Below are positions 1-7,528 of a stretch of 29,062 nucleotides of DNA, piece after piece. Position 1 is the stretch's first letter. Each line of letters opens with the position of its first letter. A model generated the notes under the pieces. It had not been told where the DNA came from. It did no database searches and saw nothing but the letters and a program-made list of their open reading frames with translations. The stretch is from Cyanobacteria bacterium UBA3301 (GTDB taxonomy: Bacteria; Cyanobacteriota; Vampirovibrionia; Gastranaerophilales; Gastranaerophilaceae): positions 54,769 through 83,830 of the forward strand of contig DESZ01000032.1 in NCBI GenBank assembly GCA_002361485.1, written 5' to 3'. A program made the position numbers and the translations under genes.

Positions 1-25
1 AGCTACCAGACTGCTCCATCCCGCG
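1..25 (-). tRNA. Initiator tRNA-fMet, 5' part only (cut by window edge)
   Basis: Read on the minus strand, the first 25 bases begin CGCGGG and continue through GGAGCAG and TGGTAGCT. This is the acceptor stem, D-stem and D-loop of bacterial initiator tRNA. The leading C, which cannot pair normally with position 72, is the hallmark of the initiator. The anticodon lies outside the window, so the identity rests on similarity to the remembered E. coli initiator 5' half. Confidence 0.85.
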
Positions 26-61
26 TTATTCAATTATTGCCGAAACCTCATCGACACAAAT

Positions 62-90
62 ATTATGTAACGCTAAATTTTAAAAATCAA
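62..90 (-). promoter_or_regulatory. Probable sigma-70-type promoter of the initiator tRNA
   Basis: On the minus strand there is a TTGATT -35 box (85-90) and a CATAAT -10 box (62-67), separated by exactly 17 bases. The predicted start lies about 30 bases before the tRNA, which fits a short processed leader. Confidence 0.5.
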
Positions 91-144
91 GTAGGGCAAA
101 AACATTATTGACAACAAGCGCTCATAGCAAGCATTTTGAACAAA

Positions 145-182
145 TAAAAAAATCCTCCGAAAATAAATTCGAAGGATTTTTC
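145..182 (-). terminator. Rho-independent terminator of the fdp-ftn unit
   Basis: A ten-base stem (151-160 with 169-178, one G-T pair) encloses a short loop. On the minus strand it is followed by a run of seven T. It sits just after the ferritin stop codon and could also work on the other strand. Confidence 0.8.
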
Positions 183-197
183 AACAATTTAAAATTG

Positions 198-710
198 CTA
201 TTTTATTATAGGCGGATTGAATACTCTTGCTGCAAGTTCCTTATCCAATGCCAACAATCCCTGTTTATCATCCCCGATAAGTTCAAGTTTTGCTAAGACA
301 TCTCCGACACTTGCTTCTTCTTCAACCTGTTCTTTTACATACCAATTTAAAAACAGCATTGCAGCTCTGTCTTTTAATTCTTCCGCTACATCATAAACTG
401 CATTAATTCTTGATGTTACATATTGTTCATGTTCCAATACATGTTTAAAAATTTCTAACGGGGTTGAACCCTTTATTTCAGGTTTATCAATAGCGAAAAG
501 CTCAACATTTCCTCCGCGTTCCAATACATAATTATACATACCTTCCGCATGCGCTCTTTCCTCTTGAACCTGTATATCAAACCAATTTACAAACCCGGGT
601 AAATTCATTAACGCAAAACGAGTTTTCATATCTAAATAAAGATATTCCGAAAAATATTCTTTGTTAATCTGTTCGTTAAACGCATGTTCCATTTTCTTTT
701 CAATAGCCAT
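198..710 (-). CDS. ftnA: Bacterial non-haem ferritin (FtnA type)
   Basis: This is an iron-storage ferritin of 170 residues, the usual size for bacterial FtnA. It oxidises Fe(II) at a di-iron centre and stores it as mineral in a 24-subunit cytoplasmic shell. The ferroxidase ligands are visible in the expected helices: E18, the pair E51 and H54 in an E-E-R-A-H stretch, E95, and Q128 and E131 in a W-Y-V-K-E-Q-V-E-E-E stretch. No haem-binding Met typical of bacterioferritin was picked out, so FtnA is preferred over Bfr. A GGAG ribosome site lies 8 bases before the ATG. The gene starts 14 bases after the flavodiiron gene, so the two are almost certainly cotranscribed. The pairing suggests a joint role in limiting oxygen and Fenton damage. 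Confidence 0.95.
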   Translation of the reverse strand: MAIEKKMEHAFNEQINKEYFSEYLYLDMKTRFALMNLPGFVNWFDIQVQEERAHAEGMYNYVLERGGNVELFAIDKPEIKGSTPLEIFKHVLEHEQYVTSRINAVYDVAEELKDRAAMLFLNWYVKEQVEEEASVGDVLAKLELIGDDKQGLLALDKELAARVFNPPIIK

Positions 711-724
711 AATTAAAATCTCCT

Positions 725-1927
725 TTACATTGATTGAACAATTTCTTTTGCTAATATTTTTAATTCTTCTGCTTGTTCTGTTTTTAATGATGATTTAACG
801 CAAACTTTATTGCCGATAATTTCGGTATTTTTCCATTTGGAAATTACTTCAGTCATTTTGTTTCCGCAAACAGGTGCCCAAGAACCGTTTTCTATAATTG
901 CTACCTTGCGATTTTGCAAGTTATGCGCAGAAATATCATTTAATAAAATTTCCATATTTACAAAAATTTCCATATTGTATGTTGTTGAAGCAAACACAAT
1001 ATGAGAATACTTGAAAGCATCCGCAACAACGTATGACGGATGAACAACCGAAACATCATACATCTTTATATCTTTTACGCCTAAATTTGCCAATTCGGAC
1101 GCCAAAACCTCAGCACAATTTTGGGTATTCCCATAAACTGAAGAATAAGGAATCAATACAGATGAGATTTCAGGTTCATAAGATGCCCATTTTTTATATT
1201 TGTCAATAATTAAATTCAAATCCTTACGCCATACATATCCGTGCAAAGGACAAATTATTGCAACATCAAGATTTGATGCTTTTGTTAATAATGCATTAAC
1301 CTGCGCGCCGTATTTACCTACAATATTTGTATAATATCTCCTTGCTTCATCCATATACCTGTGGTCATAATCAACTTCATCCGCAAAGATATTACCGTCA
1401 ACAGCGCCAAATGAGCCAAACGCATCCGCACTGAATAATATTTTATCGGTTGAATCATAAGTAACCATAACTTCAGGCCAATGAACCATCGGTGCCATGA
1501 CAAAATGTAATTCATGATTACCTGTATTTAAAGTATCACCTTCTTTGACAATCACATATTGATTTTCAGATAAATTTATATCAAAAAATTGTCCTATCAT
1601 TTGCTGTGTTTTTGAGTTACAAACTATTTTTACCTGCGGATATTTATTGATAATAGTTTCGATTTCAGCACAGTGATCAGGCTCCATGTGATTTATTACA
1701 AGATAATCCAAATTTTTACCGTCCAACACATAGTCAATATTTTCAAAAAATTGATGATTTACAGATTTATCAACCGTATCAAAAAGAACAGTTTTATCAT
1801 CCATTAATAAATATGAATTATAAGAAACTCCGTTCGGAACAGGATAAACACTTTCAAACAAAGAAAGTCTTCTGTCATTTGCTCCTACCCAAAATAAGTC
1901 TTTCGTAATTTTTTTAACGTTATACAT
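725..1927 (-). CDS. Flavodiiron protein (A-type, oxygen or nitric oxide reductase)
   Basis: This 400-residue protein has the two-domain A-type flavodiiron layout. The N-terminal metallo-beta-lactamase-like half carries the di-iron ligands H80, E82 and D84 in an H-M-E-P-D-H motif, H149, D168 and H229. The C-terminal flavodoxin half starts near residue 256 and has an FMN phosphate loop around S262-T268 (S-S-V-Y-G-N-T). The family reduces O2 to water, or NO to N2O, in the cytoplasm with electrons from rubredoxin or another donor. There is no C-terminal flavin reductase domain as found in cyanobacterial C-type proteins, and no rubredoxin gene in the window, so the partner and preferred substrate are unknown. 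The ribosome site is AAGGAG. Ferritin follows directly, which suits an oxygen-scavenging role in an anaerobe. Confidence 0.93.
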   Translation of the reverse strand: MYNVKKITKDLFWVGANDRRLSLFESVYPVPNGVSYNSYLLMDDKTVLFDTVDKSVNHQFFENIDYVLDGKNLDYLVINHMEPDHCAEIETIINKYPQVKIVCNSKTQQMIGQFFDINLSENQYVIVKEGDTLNTGNHELHFVMAPMVHWPEVMVTYDSTDKILFSADAFGSFGAVDGNIFADEVDYDHRYMDEARRYYTNIVGKYGAQVNALLTKASNLDVAIICPLHGYVWRKDLNLIIDKYKKWASYEPEISSVLIPYSSVYGNTQNCAEVLASELANLGVKDIKMYDVSVVHPSYVVADAFKYSHIVFASTTYNMEIFVNMEILLNDISAHNLQNRKVAIIENGSWAPVCGNKMTEVISKWKNTEIIGNKVCVKSSLKTEQAEELKILAKEIVQSM

Positions 1928-1981
1928 CCTTCTTCTCCTTAAACTATACTATAATGCTATCACAACCATATTTTTATAACT

Positions 1982-2010
1982 ATGACTTTGTAAAATTTTT
2001 GTAATATAAT
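1982..2010 (+). promoter_or_regulatory. Probable promoter of the small orphan gene
   Basis: A perfect TATAAT (2005-2010) lies 17 bases after ATGACT (1982-1987), a four-of-six match to the -35 consensus. The predicted transcript would have a leader of about 65 bases before the ATG at 2082. Confidence 0.45.
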
Positions 2011-2081
2011 CAAAAAATTAAGCAAATTTTAAATTCAGGATATTTAATTTATTCACAAAGGACAATAATAAGGAAGATTAT

Positions 2082-2459
2082 ATGAATATTACCCCTATCA
2101 ATTACGCAAACTACAATCGCCATTCATGCAACAAACCTAAATCGTCTCAACCTGCTTTTGGGAGTGTTCATTTTACAAATATGGCACGAAAAGTAATTAC
2201 AGAGCACTTGTATGTCGCTGACGTTCATACAAGAAATGAAGTTATGCGCAAGCTCGAAAAAATAGTTAAAGAAGGCGAAAATACAAGAGATATTTTGGTT
2301 GATGCTCCTGATTTTGTAACAGGACTTGTTGCAAAAGTAGGAACTAGGTCAAACGGTCAAGGATACAGACTTAAAACATTTATACAATCACTTGTATATG
2401 ATACTAAATTTCTTGAAGAAGCTCTGGAAGAATCAAAAAAACCTATTCAAAAAAAATAA
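2082..2459 (+). CDS. Small orphan protein with N-terminal PAFG-type motif
   Basis: This is an unrecognised 125-residue soluble protein. It starts M-N-I-T-P-I-N and has an Asn- and Ser-rich stretch leading to Q-P-A-F-G-S at about residues 23-28; the rest is a charged, probably helical body. There is no signal peptide or membrane segment. I associate a short disordered leader ending in a P-x-F-G motif with lineage-specific proteins of gut Gastranaerophilales, but that is recollection and not proof. AAGGAAG precedes the ATG by 6 to 7 bases, the upstream promoter matches well and a strong terminator follows, so it is a real single-gene unit. No function can be assigned. Confidence 0.75.
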   Translation: MNITPINYANYNRHSCNKPKSSQPAFGSVHFTNMARKVITEHLYVADVHTRNEVMRKLEKIVKEGENTRDILVDAPDFVTGLVAKVGTRSNGQGYRLKTFIQSLVYDTKFLEEALEESKKPIQKK

Positions 2460-2490
2460 CCGATACATTTTCTACATAAATTTAGCCACA

Positions 2491-2520
2491 AAACGGAAGT
2501 CAAATCGACTTCCGTTTAAT
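2491..2520 (+). terminator. Rho-independent terminator of the small orphan gene
   Basis: AAACGGAAGTC and its exact complement GACTTCCGTTT enclose the five-base loop AAATC (2491-2517). A weak T-rich tail follows. It lies about 30 bases after the stop codon. Confidence 0.8.
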
Positions 2521-2660
2521 TTTAGCCTGTTGGGTAATAGAAATTATAATTATATTCATATAATGTATAATAGGTAATCGGAAAAAAATTTTCCACGATG
2601 AAAAAGATGGTTTAAAAAGTGTATTTTAGTATGAAAAAGACATATTTTATTCTATTTTTC

Positions 2661-2757
2661 TAATTTCCGGCACTTATTATTTTCTCGGTTATTAAAATTT
2701 AAATTCACGAATACCAATAAAATAACCCATATTACAAAATTAAAGTGCCGGTAATTA
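2661..2757. repeat. Widely spaced inverted repeat before the pilin genes
   Basis: A 15-base arm with core CCGGCACTT (2661-2675) recurs as its reverse complement with core AAGTGCCGG (2743-2757). There is one mismatch, and 67 AT-rich bases lie between the arms. It fills much of the 366-base gap between the orphan gene and the first pilin gene. I see no coding potential there. It could be a protein-binding site pair or the ends of a tiny mobile element. Confidence 0.55.
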
Positions 2758-2773
2758 TTTTATTTAAAATATA

Positions 2774-2802
2774 TTGCGCGAGCTTGGGAAATATTGTATA
2801 AT
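2774..2802 (+). promoter_or_regulatory. Probable promoter of the pilin-like gene pair
   Basis: A perfect TATAAT (2797-2802), directly preceded by TTG, lies 17 bases after TTGCGC (2774-2779). The ribosome site GGAGG (2814-2818) and the ATG at 2826 follow closely, so the leader would be under 20 bases. Confidence 0.55.
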
Positions 2803-2825
2803 TATTATATACTGGAGGATTATTT

Positions 2826-3395
2826 ATGTTTCTTATTCACCGCAATAACAAGCAAAAAGCTTTTACGTTGGCGGAGGTTTTGATAACAATGGCTATATTA
2901 GGTGTTATAGCAGCATTAACAATACCTACACTTATATCTAATTACAACAGAAGAGTATGGGCAACAAGGCTTGAAAAGGATTATACTATCGCAGTCAATA
3001 TGTGTGAAAGAATGCTGGAACAAGAAAACGCTGAACACATAACAGAGTTGAATTTGTATAATCATCTTCTCGCCGGGGGAAATATTGAAGCTGATATAAG
3101 CCAATATATACAACTTAACGGAGCAATTACAGTTTCTGATATTCCACAGTTACCAGGCAACAAAATGTTAATGCCGGACGGTTCGGAGATGTATATATCA
3201 AGAGATAACAGTATTTTTAGATTCTATGTTGATGTTAACGGTGGAGATAAATTTCCAAACATATACGGTAAAGACAGATTTGCTTTTGACCTAAATGATT
3301 CATGCGAATATAACCAAAACCCAACTAATGCAGCATTTAGGACCTTTGATACCACCATCAGAAACGAATGGTCAATTCCGCAAGATCCGAGTTAG
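2826..3395 (+). CDS. Type IV pilin-like / pseudopilin protein 1
   Basis: This 189-residue protein has a class III prepilin signal: a short basic leader ending K-Q-K-A, then F-T-L-A-E with the conserved Glu at mature position 5, then a hydrophobic helix (I-L-G-V-I-A-A-L-T-I-P) at about residues 20-38. Prepilin peptidase would cut between Ala and Phe. The globular part holds a V-D-V-N-G-G-D-K-x-P-N-x-x-G-x-D-R-F segment also seen, altered, in the next protein, so the two are paralogues. Such proteins build type IV pili or type II secretion pseudopili in the inner membrane. No assembly ATPase, platform protein or peptidase is in the window, so which machine it serves is unknown. The ribosome site GGAGG is strong. 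Confidence 0.85.
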   Translation: MFLIHRNNKQKAFTLAEVLITMAILGVIAALTIPTLISNYNRRVWATRLEKDYTIAVNMCERMLEQENAEHITELNLYNHLLAGGNIEADISQYIQLNGAITVSDIPQLPGNKMLMPDGSEMYISRDNSIFRFYVDVNGGDKFPNIYGKDRFAFDLNDSCEYNQNPTNAAFRTFDTTIRNEWSIPQDPS

Positions 3396-3420
3396 TTGAT
3401 AATTTGGGGAGAAATAATAT

Positions 3421-4068
3421 ATGAAAAATAAAGCATTCACTTTAGCAGAAGCATTAATTGTAATTATGATTTTAGGTGTTGTCGCAGCATTGACAATACC
3501 TGCTCTTATGAGTTCCTATATGCGTACAGCTTGCGCAAATCAATTAAAAAGAGTTACTGCCGAAATAACAACTGCAGCAAAAACAATCATCGCAGATGAA
3601 AAAGCAGACGAAGAAAATACGGCAAATAATGTTGATATGGTTGGAGATCAAACAGGATTTTACTATACAAAAGCAGGAGATGCGACACAAGGTGCACGAT
3701 ATTTTCTTGAAAATTTCTTTAAGCATAATTTTACAGGGCGCGCAAATACAATCGCAAATACTATATATAAAAACTCTACAAAAGCAGAAATCGGAACCAT
3801 TCCTGCCGAATATACAGACTGTATACAAACTCCGACAACGGCAATTATTTGCATGCACTATGTAGATGACCACCAAAGAATATTTGTAGATGTAAACGGT
3901 AAGAAAAAACCAAATACTGCAGGTGTTGATTTATTTGTTATGCAAATAACAGACACGGGAAGTCTGGAAGATATTCAAAACAATGCATGCGGAACAGGGA
4001 ATGATGTTACTGCGGCCGCATCAGGATGTTTTACAAAGGTAAGCAATAACAACTGGCGGATTGAGTAA
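3421..4068 (+). CDS. Type IV pilin-like / pseudopilin protein 2
   Basis: This 215-residue paralogue of the preceding gene starts 25 bases after its stop and is probably cotranscribed. The N-terminus M-K-N-K-A-F-T-L-A-E has a very short leader, the expected cleavage between Ala and Phe, Glu at mature position 5, and a hydrophobic helix rich in Ile, Leu and Val. The C-terminal domain repeats the V-D-V-N-G-K-K-K-P-N-x-x-G-V-D pattern and contains a few cysteines (in D-C-I-Q, I-I-C-M, N-A-C-G and S-G-C-F) that could form disulphides outside the membrane. A GGGGAG site lies before the ATG, and a terminator hairpin follows. It is probably a minor pilin or pseudopilin; its exact role is unknown. Confidence 0.85.
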   Translation: MKNKAFTLAEALIVIMILGVVAALTIPALMSSYMRTACANQLKRVTAEITTAAKTIIADEKADEENTANNVDMVGDQTGFYYTKAGDATQGARYFLENFFKHNFTGRANTIANTIYKNSTKAEIGTIPAEYTDCIQTPTTAIICMHYVDDHQRIFVDVNGKKKPNTAGVDLFVMQITDTGSLEDIQNNACGTGNDVTAAASGCFTKVSNNNWRIE

Positions 4069-4107
4069 TAACACCAAGACAGCTTGATAAAAGATTTTGT
4101 TTAATAT

Positions 4108-4135
4108 AAAATACCGTTGTAAAACGGTATTTTTT
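4108..4135 (+). terminator. Rho-independent terminator of the pilin pair
   Basis: An 11-base perfect stem (4108-4118 with 4123-4133) has the loop GTAA and is followed by T-rich sequence. It lies only a few bases before the tpiA ribosome site. Confidence 0.8.
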
Positions 4136-4151
4136 AATAAGGAGATTTATT

Positions 4152-4946
4152 ATGTCAAGAAAACCAATTATTGCAGGAAACTGGAAAATGAATCTTTGTC
4201 AAAGCGAAGCAAAAGCTTTATTTGACGGTATTTCATCATTTGTTTCAAACTACAAAGCAACACAATTACCAACAGTAGTTATCGCTCCTGTATTTACATC
4301 ATTAAACCAAGTTCACGCTATATCTTGTGACTGCGGTTGTGAAGGATGGAAATTATCAGTTGCTGGACAAAATTGCCACTGGGAATCTTCAGGCGCATAT
4401 ACAGGAGAAATTTCTGTTGAAATGTTGAAAGATGCGGGATGCTCTTATGTAATCATCGGACACTCTGAAAGAAGACAATACTTCTCTGAAACAGATGAAA
4501 TGATTAATAAAAAAGCAAAAGCTATTTTAGCCGGCGGTTTGATTCCTATCATCTGCTGCGGTGAATCTTTAGAACAAAGAGAATCAGGAATAACAGATTC
4601 TTGGATAGCTTCTCAAATCAGAGCTGCATTATCAGGAATTTCTTCAGAAGACGTTGCAAAATCAGTTATCGCTTATGAACCAATCTGGGCAATCGGTACA
4701 GGCAAATCTTGTGATGCTGATGAAGCAAACAGAGTAATCAAAATGATTAGAAGCGTTGTGTCAGAAGTTGCAGGTTCATCTGCCGCTGATTCAATCAGAA
4801 TTCTTTACGGCGGTTCTGTTAAACCTTCTACAATTGAAGAACAAATGTCAAAATCTGATATTGACGGAGCTTTAATTGGCGGCGCTTCATTGAAAGCAGA
4901 CAGCTTTAACGAAATCATTGAAAAAACAATGAAAGTAGCTGTATAA
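4152..4946 (+). CDS. tpiA: Triose-phosphate isomerase
   Basis: TpiA interconverts dihydroxyacetone phosphate and glyceraldehyde-3-phosphate in glycolysis and gluconeogenesis. All catalytic residues are present: N10 and K12 in A-G-N-W-K-M-N, H104 in I-G-H-S-E-R-R, and E176 in Y-E-P-I-W-A-I-G-T-G-K. The phosphate-gripping G-G-S near the C-terminus is followed by D-G-A-L-I-G-G-A-S. The length of 264 residues is slightly above the usual 250. A small Cys cluster (C-D-C-G-C, about residues 59-63), in the region between the second strand and the A-G-Q-N motif, is unusual but lies away from the active site. The ribosome site AAGGAG is good. Sequence upstream is mostly terminator, so its promoter must overlap that hairpin or lie inside the pilin gene. 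Confidence 0.98.
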   Translation: MSRKPIIAGNWKMNLCQSEAKALFDGISSFVSNYKATQLPTVVIAPVFTSLNQVHAISCDCGCEGWKLSVAGQNCHWESSGAYTGEISVEMLKDAGCSYVIIGHSERRQYFSETDEMINKKAKAILAGGLIPIICCGESLEQRESGITDSWIASQIRAALSGISSEDVAKSVIAYEPIWAIGTGKSCDADEANRVIKMIRSVVSEVAGSSAADSIRILYGGSVKPSTIEEQMSKSDIDGALIGGASLKADSFNEIIEKTMKVAV

Positions 4947-4965
4947 AAATAAAAAAGTATACTGC

Positions 4966-5000
4966 AAAAAGCGAGTTCAAATTATTGAACTCGCTTTTTA
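4966..5000. terminator. Bidirectional terminator between tpiA and glucokinase
   Basis: A perfect 15-base stem (4966-4980 with 4985-4999) has the loop ATTA. Five A lie at one outer end of the stem and five T at the other, so it can stop transcription from both convergent genes. Confidence 0.9.
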
Positions 5001-5020
5001 TATATTCAAAAATATATTAA

Positions 5021-5974
5021 CTAACCGTCAATAAGCATACTTGCGCCGATTACCCCTGCGCTGTTACCAAGTTCTGCAGGAACAATCTCTACAGCCTGCC
5101 CTGCAATTACCATTGCTCGCTCTTTTATTGTCTTGCGAATCGGTGCTAATAACAATTCGCCACATTCTGCAACGCCTCCGCCAACAATTATTTTTTCAGG
5201 GTTTAAAAGGTTTACTACACTTGTTAACCCAAGTCCTATATATTCACCCATAATTTCAAAAATACGTTTTGCAACAGGGTCGCCTTCTTCTGCAGCTTTT
5301 GCAACAAGATACGGAGTAATTTCACCGTCAACCCCTGCCAGTTCTCTGAATTTAGTCGATTTTCCGCCGCGAATATAATCTTGTGCCATCGCTACAATTG
5401 AAGGCCCTGACGCATATGCTTCCAAACATCCTGTGTCACCACAACCACAAATTGCTCCATCTTTTGCAACGAGTTTAATGTGTCCGATTTCACCTGCAGC
5501 ATTTGAAGCCCCGCGAACCAATTTCCCGTTCAATACTATACCTGAACCGATACCCGTTCCGACAGTAATACAAACAAAGTTTTCACAACCTTTTCCCGCG
5601 CCAAAATTCAATTCCCCTAACGCTGCACATCTTACATCGTTATCAATTCTTGTCGGAATGTGAAATTCATCCTCTATCATACTTGCAATAGGAACATTTA
5701 CCCAACCCGGAATATTAGGAGCAAGTTTTACTATACCTTTTTTATAATCAACTTGCCCAGGAAAATCAAACCCGATACCTTCTATACTTTTTTCATCGGT
5801 ATTTGTCTCTTTCATCAAATCGCGGATTGATTGCTTAATATTATTTACAGTATATTCATAACCCATTTTTGCATACGTCGGAACACTGTGAGAATATGTA
5901 ATTTTCCCTTTCCCATCAACAAGCGCAATCTTTACATTTGTTCCGCCTACATCAATTCCTATTCTTTTTCCCAT
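5021..5974 (-). CDS. glcK: ROK-family glucokinase
   Basis: This is a cytoplasmic sugar kinase of the ROK family, most like bacterial glucokinase (ATP + glucose to glucose-6-phosphate). It has the N-terminal phosphate loop G-I-D-V-G-G-T-N-V-K, a D-N-D motif with the likely catalytic Asp near residue 112, G-T-G-I-G-S-G, E-I-G-H-I, and the ROK zinc signature C-G-C-G-D-T-G-C-L-E. I chose the ATG at 5974 (317 residues) over an in-frame TTG at 5989, because GGGAGAG lies 6 bases before the ATG and would overlap the TTG start. Substrates such as other hexoses or N-acylhexosamines cannot be ruled out. It sits convergent to tpiA, which fits a glycolytic role. Confidence 0.9.
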   Translation of the reverse strand: MGKRIGIDVGGTNVKIALVDGKGKITYSHSVPTYAKMGYEYTVNNIKQSIRDLMKETNTDEKSIEGIGFDFPGQVDYKKGIVKLAPNIPGWVNVPIASMIEDEFHIPTRIDNDVRCAALGELNFGAGKGCENFVCITVGTGIGSGIVLNGKLVRGASNAAGEIGHIKLVAKDGAICGCGDTGCLEAYASGPSIVAMAQDYIRGGKSTKFRELAGVDGEITPYLVAKAAEEGDPVAKRIFEIMGEYIGLGLTSVVNLLNPEKIIVGGGVAECGELLLAPIRKTIKERAMVIAGQAVEIVPAELGNSAGVIGASMLIDG

Positions 5975-6052
5975 AAAATTCTCTCCCAATAATCTCTATA
6001 TGTATATGATAAAACAAACATAACATTTTGAAAAACCCATTTACATAAATTA

Positions 6053-6085
6053 AAAAAGACTGCAGAAATATTTCTGCAGCCTTAT
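6053..6085 (-). terminator. Rho-independent terminator of the ferritin-like gene
   Basis: A 20-base perfect palindrome (6060-6079, centre AAATATTT) is extended by further pairs. On the minus strand it is followed by a run of T. It lies just after the stop codon at 6094. Confidence 0.8.
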
Positions 6086-6093
6086 TTGCAAAT

Positions 6094-7392
6094 TTATGAC
6101 ATCAAAAATTCATGTTTACTCATTTCCTGATATTCTTCAGGTGTGACAGTATCCTCTGTCATTCCGTCTTTTTGTGTTGCTTTTTTCATAAGTTTTGATA
6201 CGTTATTTTTTAATTCATCAGAAGCCAAAATAATATCACGTTCTTTTTGTTCGGCAATAACCCTTATTGTAACTTCACTTGGCGAACCGTCTTCTCCTAC
6301 AGTTTTTTGGATTTCATAACTTGCCCAATCATCAGGCAAATCTTTTACATATAAGTAATCTTTATCCGTTCCCAAGCGCTTATCTATTTGCTCATTCAGG
6401 ATTTTTCCTACATATTCCTTTTGGGATTCAAAATGACAAGGATGAACGACTTCTTCGCCTATAACTTCTTGCGGGTCACGTTTTTCGTATTTTTTAAACA
6501 ATTCCGCCGCAGTATGAAGATGGTCAATTTCTATAGCTAAAAATTCTTCCCAAATAGCCTTTAATTTTTCATTTTCTTCATCTTCATAACAATTATGATA
6601 TGTACATACTTCTGTAAATTCGTGTAACAAAAGCTTTTCATAGAAAGATTCGGTCGGGTCAATCAAAGATTCGTACATCGTTACATGTTCTTCTTCGACA
6701 TCTTTAATTTCCGCATAAGTTTCTCTTAATAATTCACTACCATAGGCAAAGCCATGTTCCCCGTAATAATTGTGAGTTTGCTGTTCTCCCGCAACAAGTG
6801 TTAAAATATTAACTTTTGTTTGAGGGATCGCTTTTGATTTGTCATAAGGTTTTCTCAAACGAATAATGTTACAGTTATGATGATTTTGTGTCGGACGGCC
6901 GAGCATTACATCCGTATTCCCTTGTAAAATATTATCAGGGCTTATTCCATGGATCATATATGCCCACTGCGCATAGCGGTATAAATGGTCAAAATCTTCC
7001 AATAATCCGAAATCAAAAGTTTCTTTAACATATTTATCAGGTTCATTCTGCGCCATCCAAGCGGTTAAATCCACAGCAACCTGTTCATACCCTAAAGTTG
7101 TTTCCAAAACGGATTGATCGCAAGGAGCAAGCCAATTTATTGTAGTTTGCTGCGCATCTTCTATACGCTTCGTTTGAGCTAGAAATTCCGATGTATCTTG
7201 GTGGTTGGTATTTCTTGCAAAATTATGTTTGAAATTCCACGCTTCAACTTCTATCCCGTTCATCAAAATTTGACGGGTTCTTGAATAGCAATCAACCTCA
7301 TTTTTATTATATTTCCTGCTCGCAATATCATGCCATGTGCGAACTTGTTTTTCTAAAGGGATTCCTTTTTCTTTTAACGGATTAAATTTCAT
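6094..7392 (-). CDS. Predicted ferritin-like di-iron protein, two-part
   Basis: No exact family was recognised for this 432-residue soluble protein. Its pattern of Glu and His in helices suggests the ferritin-like superfamily: E103, E132 with H136, E203 with H207, E233-x-x-H236, H257-E258, and E288-x-x-H291. These are enough ligands for one di-iron site in a long bundle or for two half-bundles in tandem. The last 120 residues (about 310-432) are charged, lack such motifs and probably form a separate domain. There is no signal peptide. AGGAG precedes the ATG. Together with the flavodiiron protein and FtnA it points to oxygen, peroxide or iron handling, but the reaction is unknown; an oxygenase-like or structural role is equally open. 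Confidence 0.6.
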   Translation of the reverse strand: MKFNPLKEKGIPLEKQVRTWHDIASRKYNKNEVDCYSRTRQILMNGIEVEAWNFKHNFARNTNHQDTSEFLAQTKRIEDAQQTTINWLAPCDQSVLETTLGYEQVAVDLTAWMAQNEPDKYVKETFDFGLLEDFDHLYRYAQWAYMIHGISPDNILQGNTDVMLGRPTQNHHNCNIIRLRKPYDKSKAIPQTKVNILTLVAGEQQTHNYYGEHGFAYGSELLRETYAEIKDVEEEHVTMYESLIDPTESFYEKLLLHEFTEVCTYHNCYEDEENEKLKAIWEEFLAIEIDHLHTAAELFKKYEKRDPQEVIGEEVVHPCHFESQKEYVGKILNEQIDKRLGTDKDYLYVKDLPDDWASYEIQKTVGEDGSPSEVTIRVIAEQKERDIILASDELKNNVSKLMKKATQKDGMTEDTVTPEEYQEMSKHEFLMS

Positions 7393-7469
7393 TTTGTACT
7401 CCTTTCATTCAGAATACAAAATAAATTGAAAGAAAATTTTATTTATCACTCAATCGGGTAAAATTAAAT

Positions 7470-7500
7470 AAAAAAATAATACCCTTTTTGAGGTATTATC
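7470..7500 (-). terminator. Rho-independent terminator after the small unknown gene
   Basis: An eight-base stem (7476-7483 with 7492-7499) encloses an eight-base loop. On the minus strand a T-rich run follows. It would end a glyS plus small-gene transcript. Confidence 0.7.
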
Positions 7501-7528
7501 TTTTTTTGTTTTTAATTGTTTGATAATC

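Noticed and set aside
3544..3876. Minus-strand open frame of 110 codons inside the second pilin gene
   Set aside because: It is Cys- and Ile-rich, has no ribosome site and lies entirely antisense to a well-supported gene.
5041..5663. Plus-strand open frames across the glucokinase gene
   Set aside because: They are shadows of a conserved minus-strand gene, with Pro- and Leu-rich translations of no known family.
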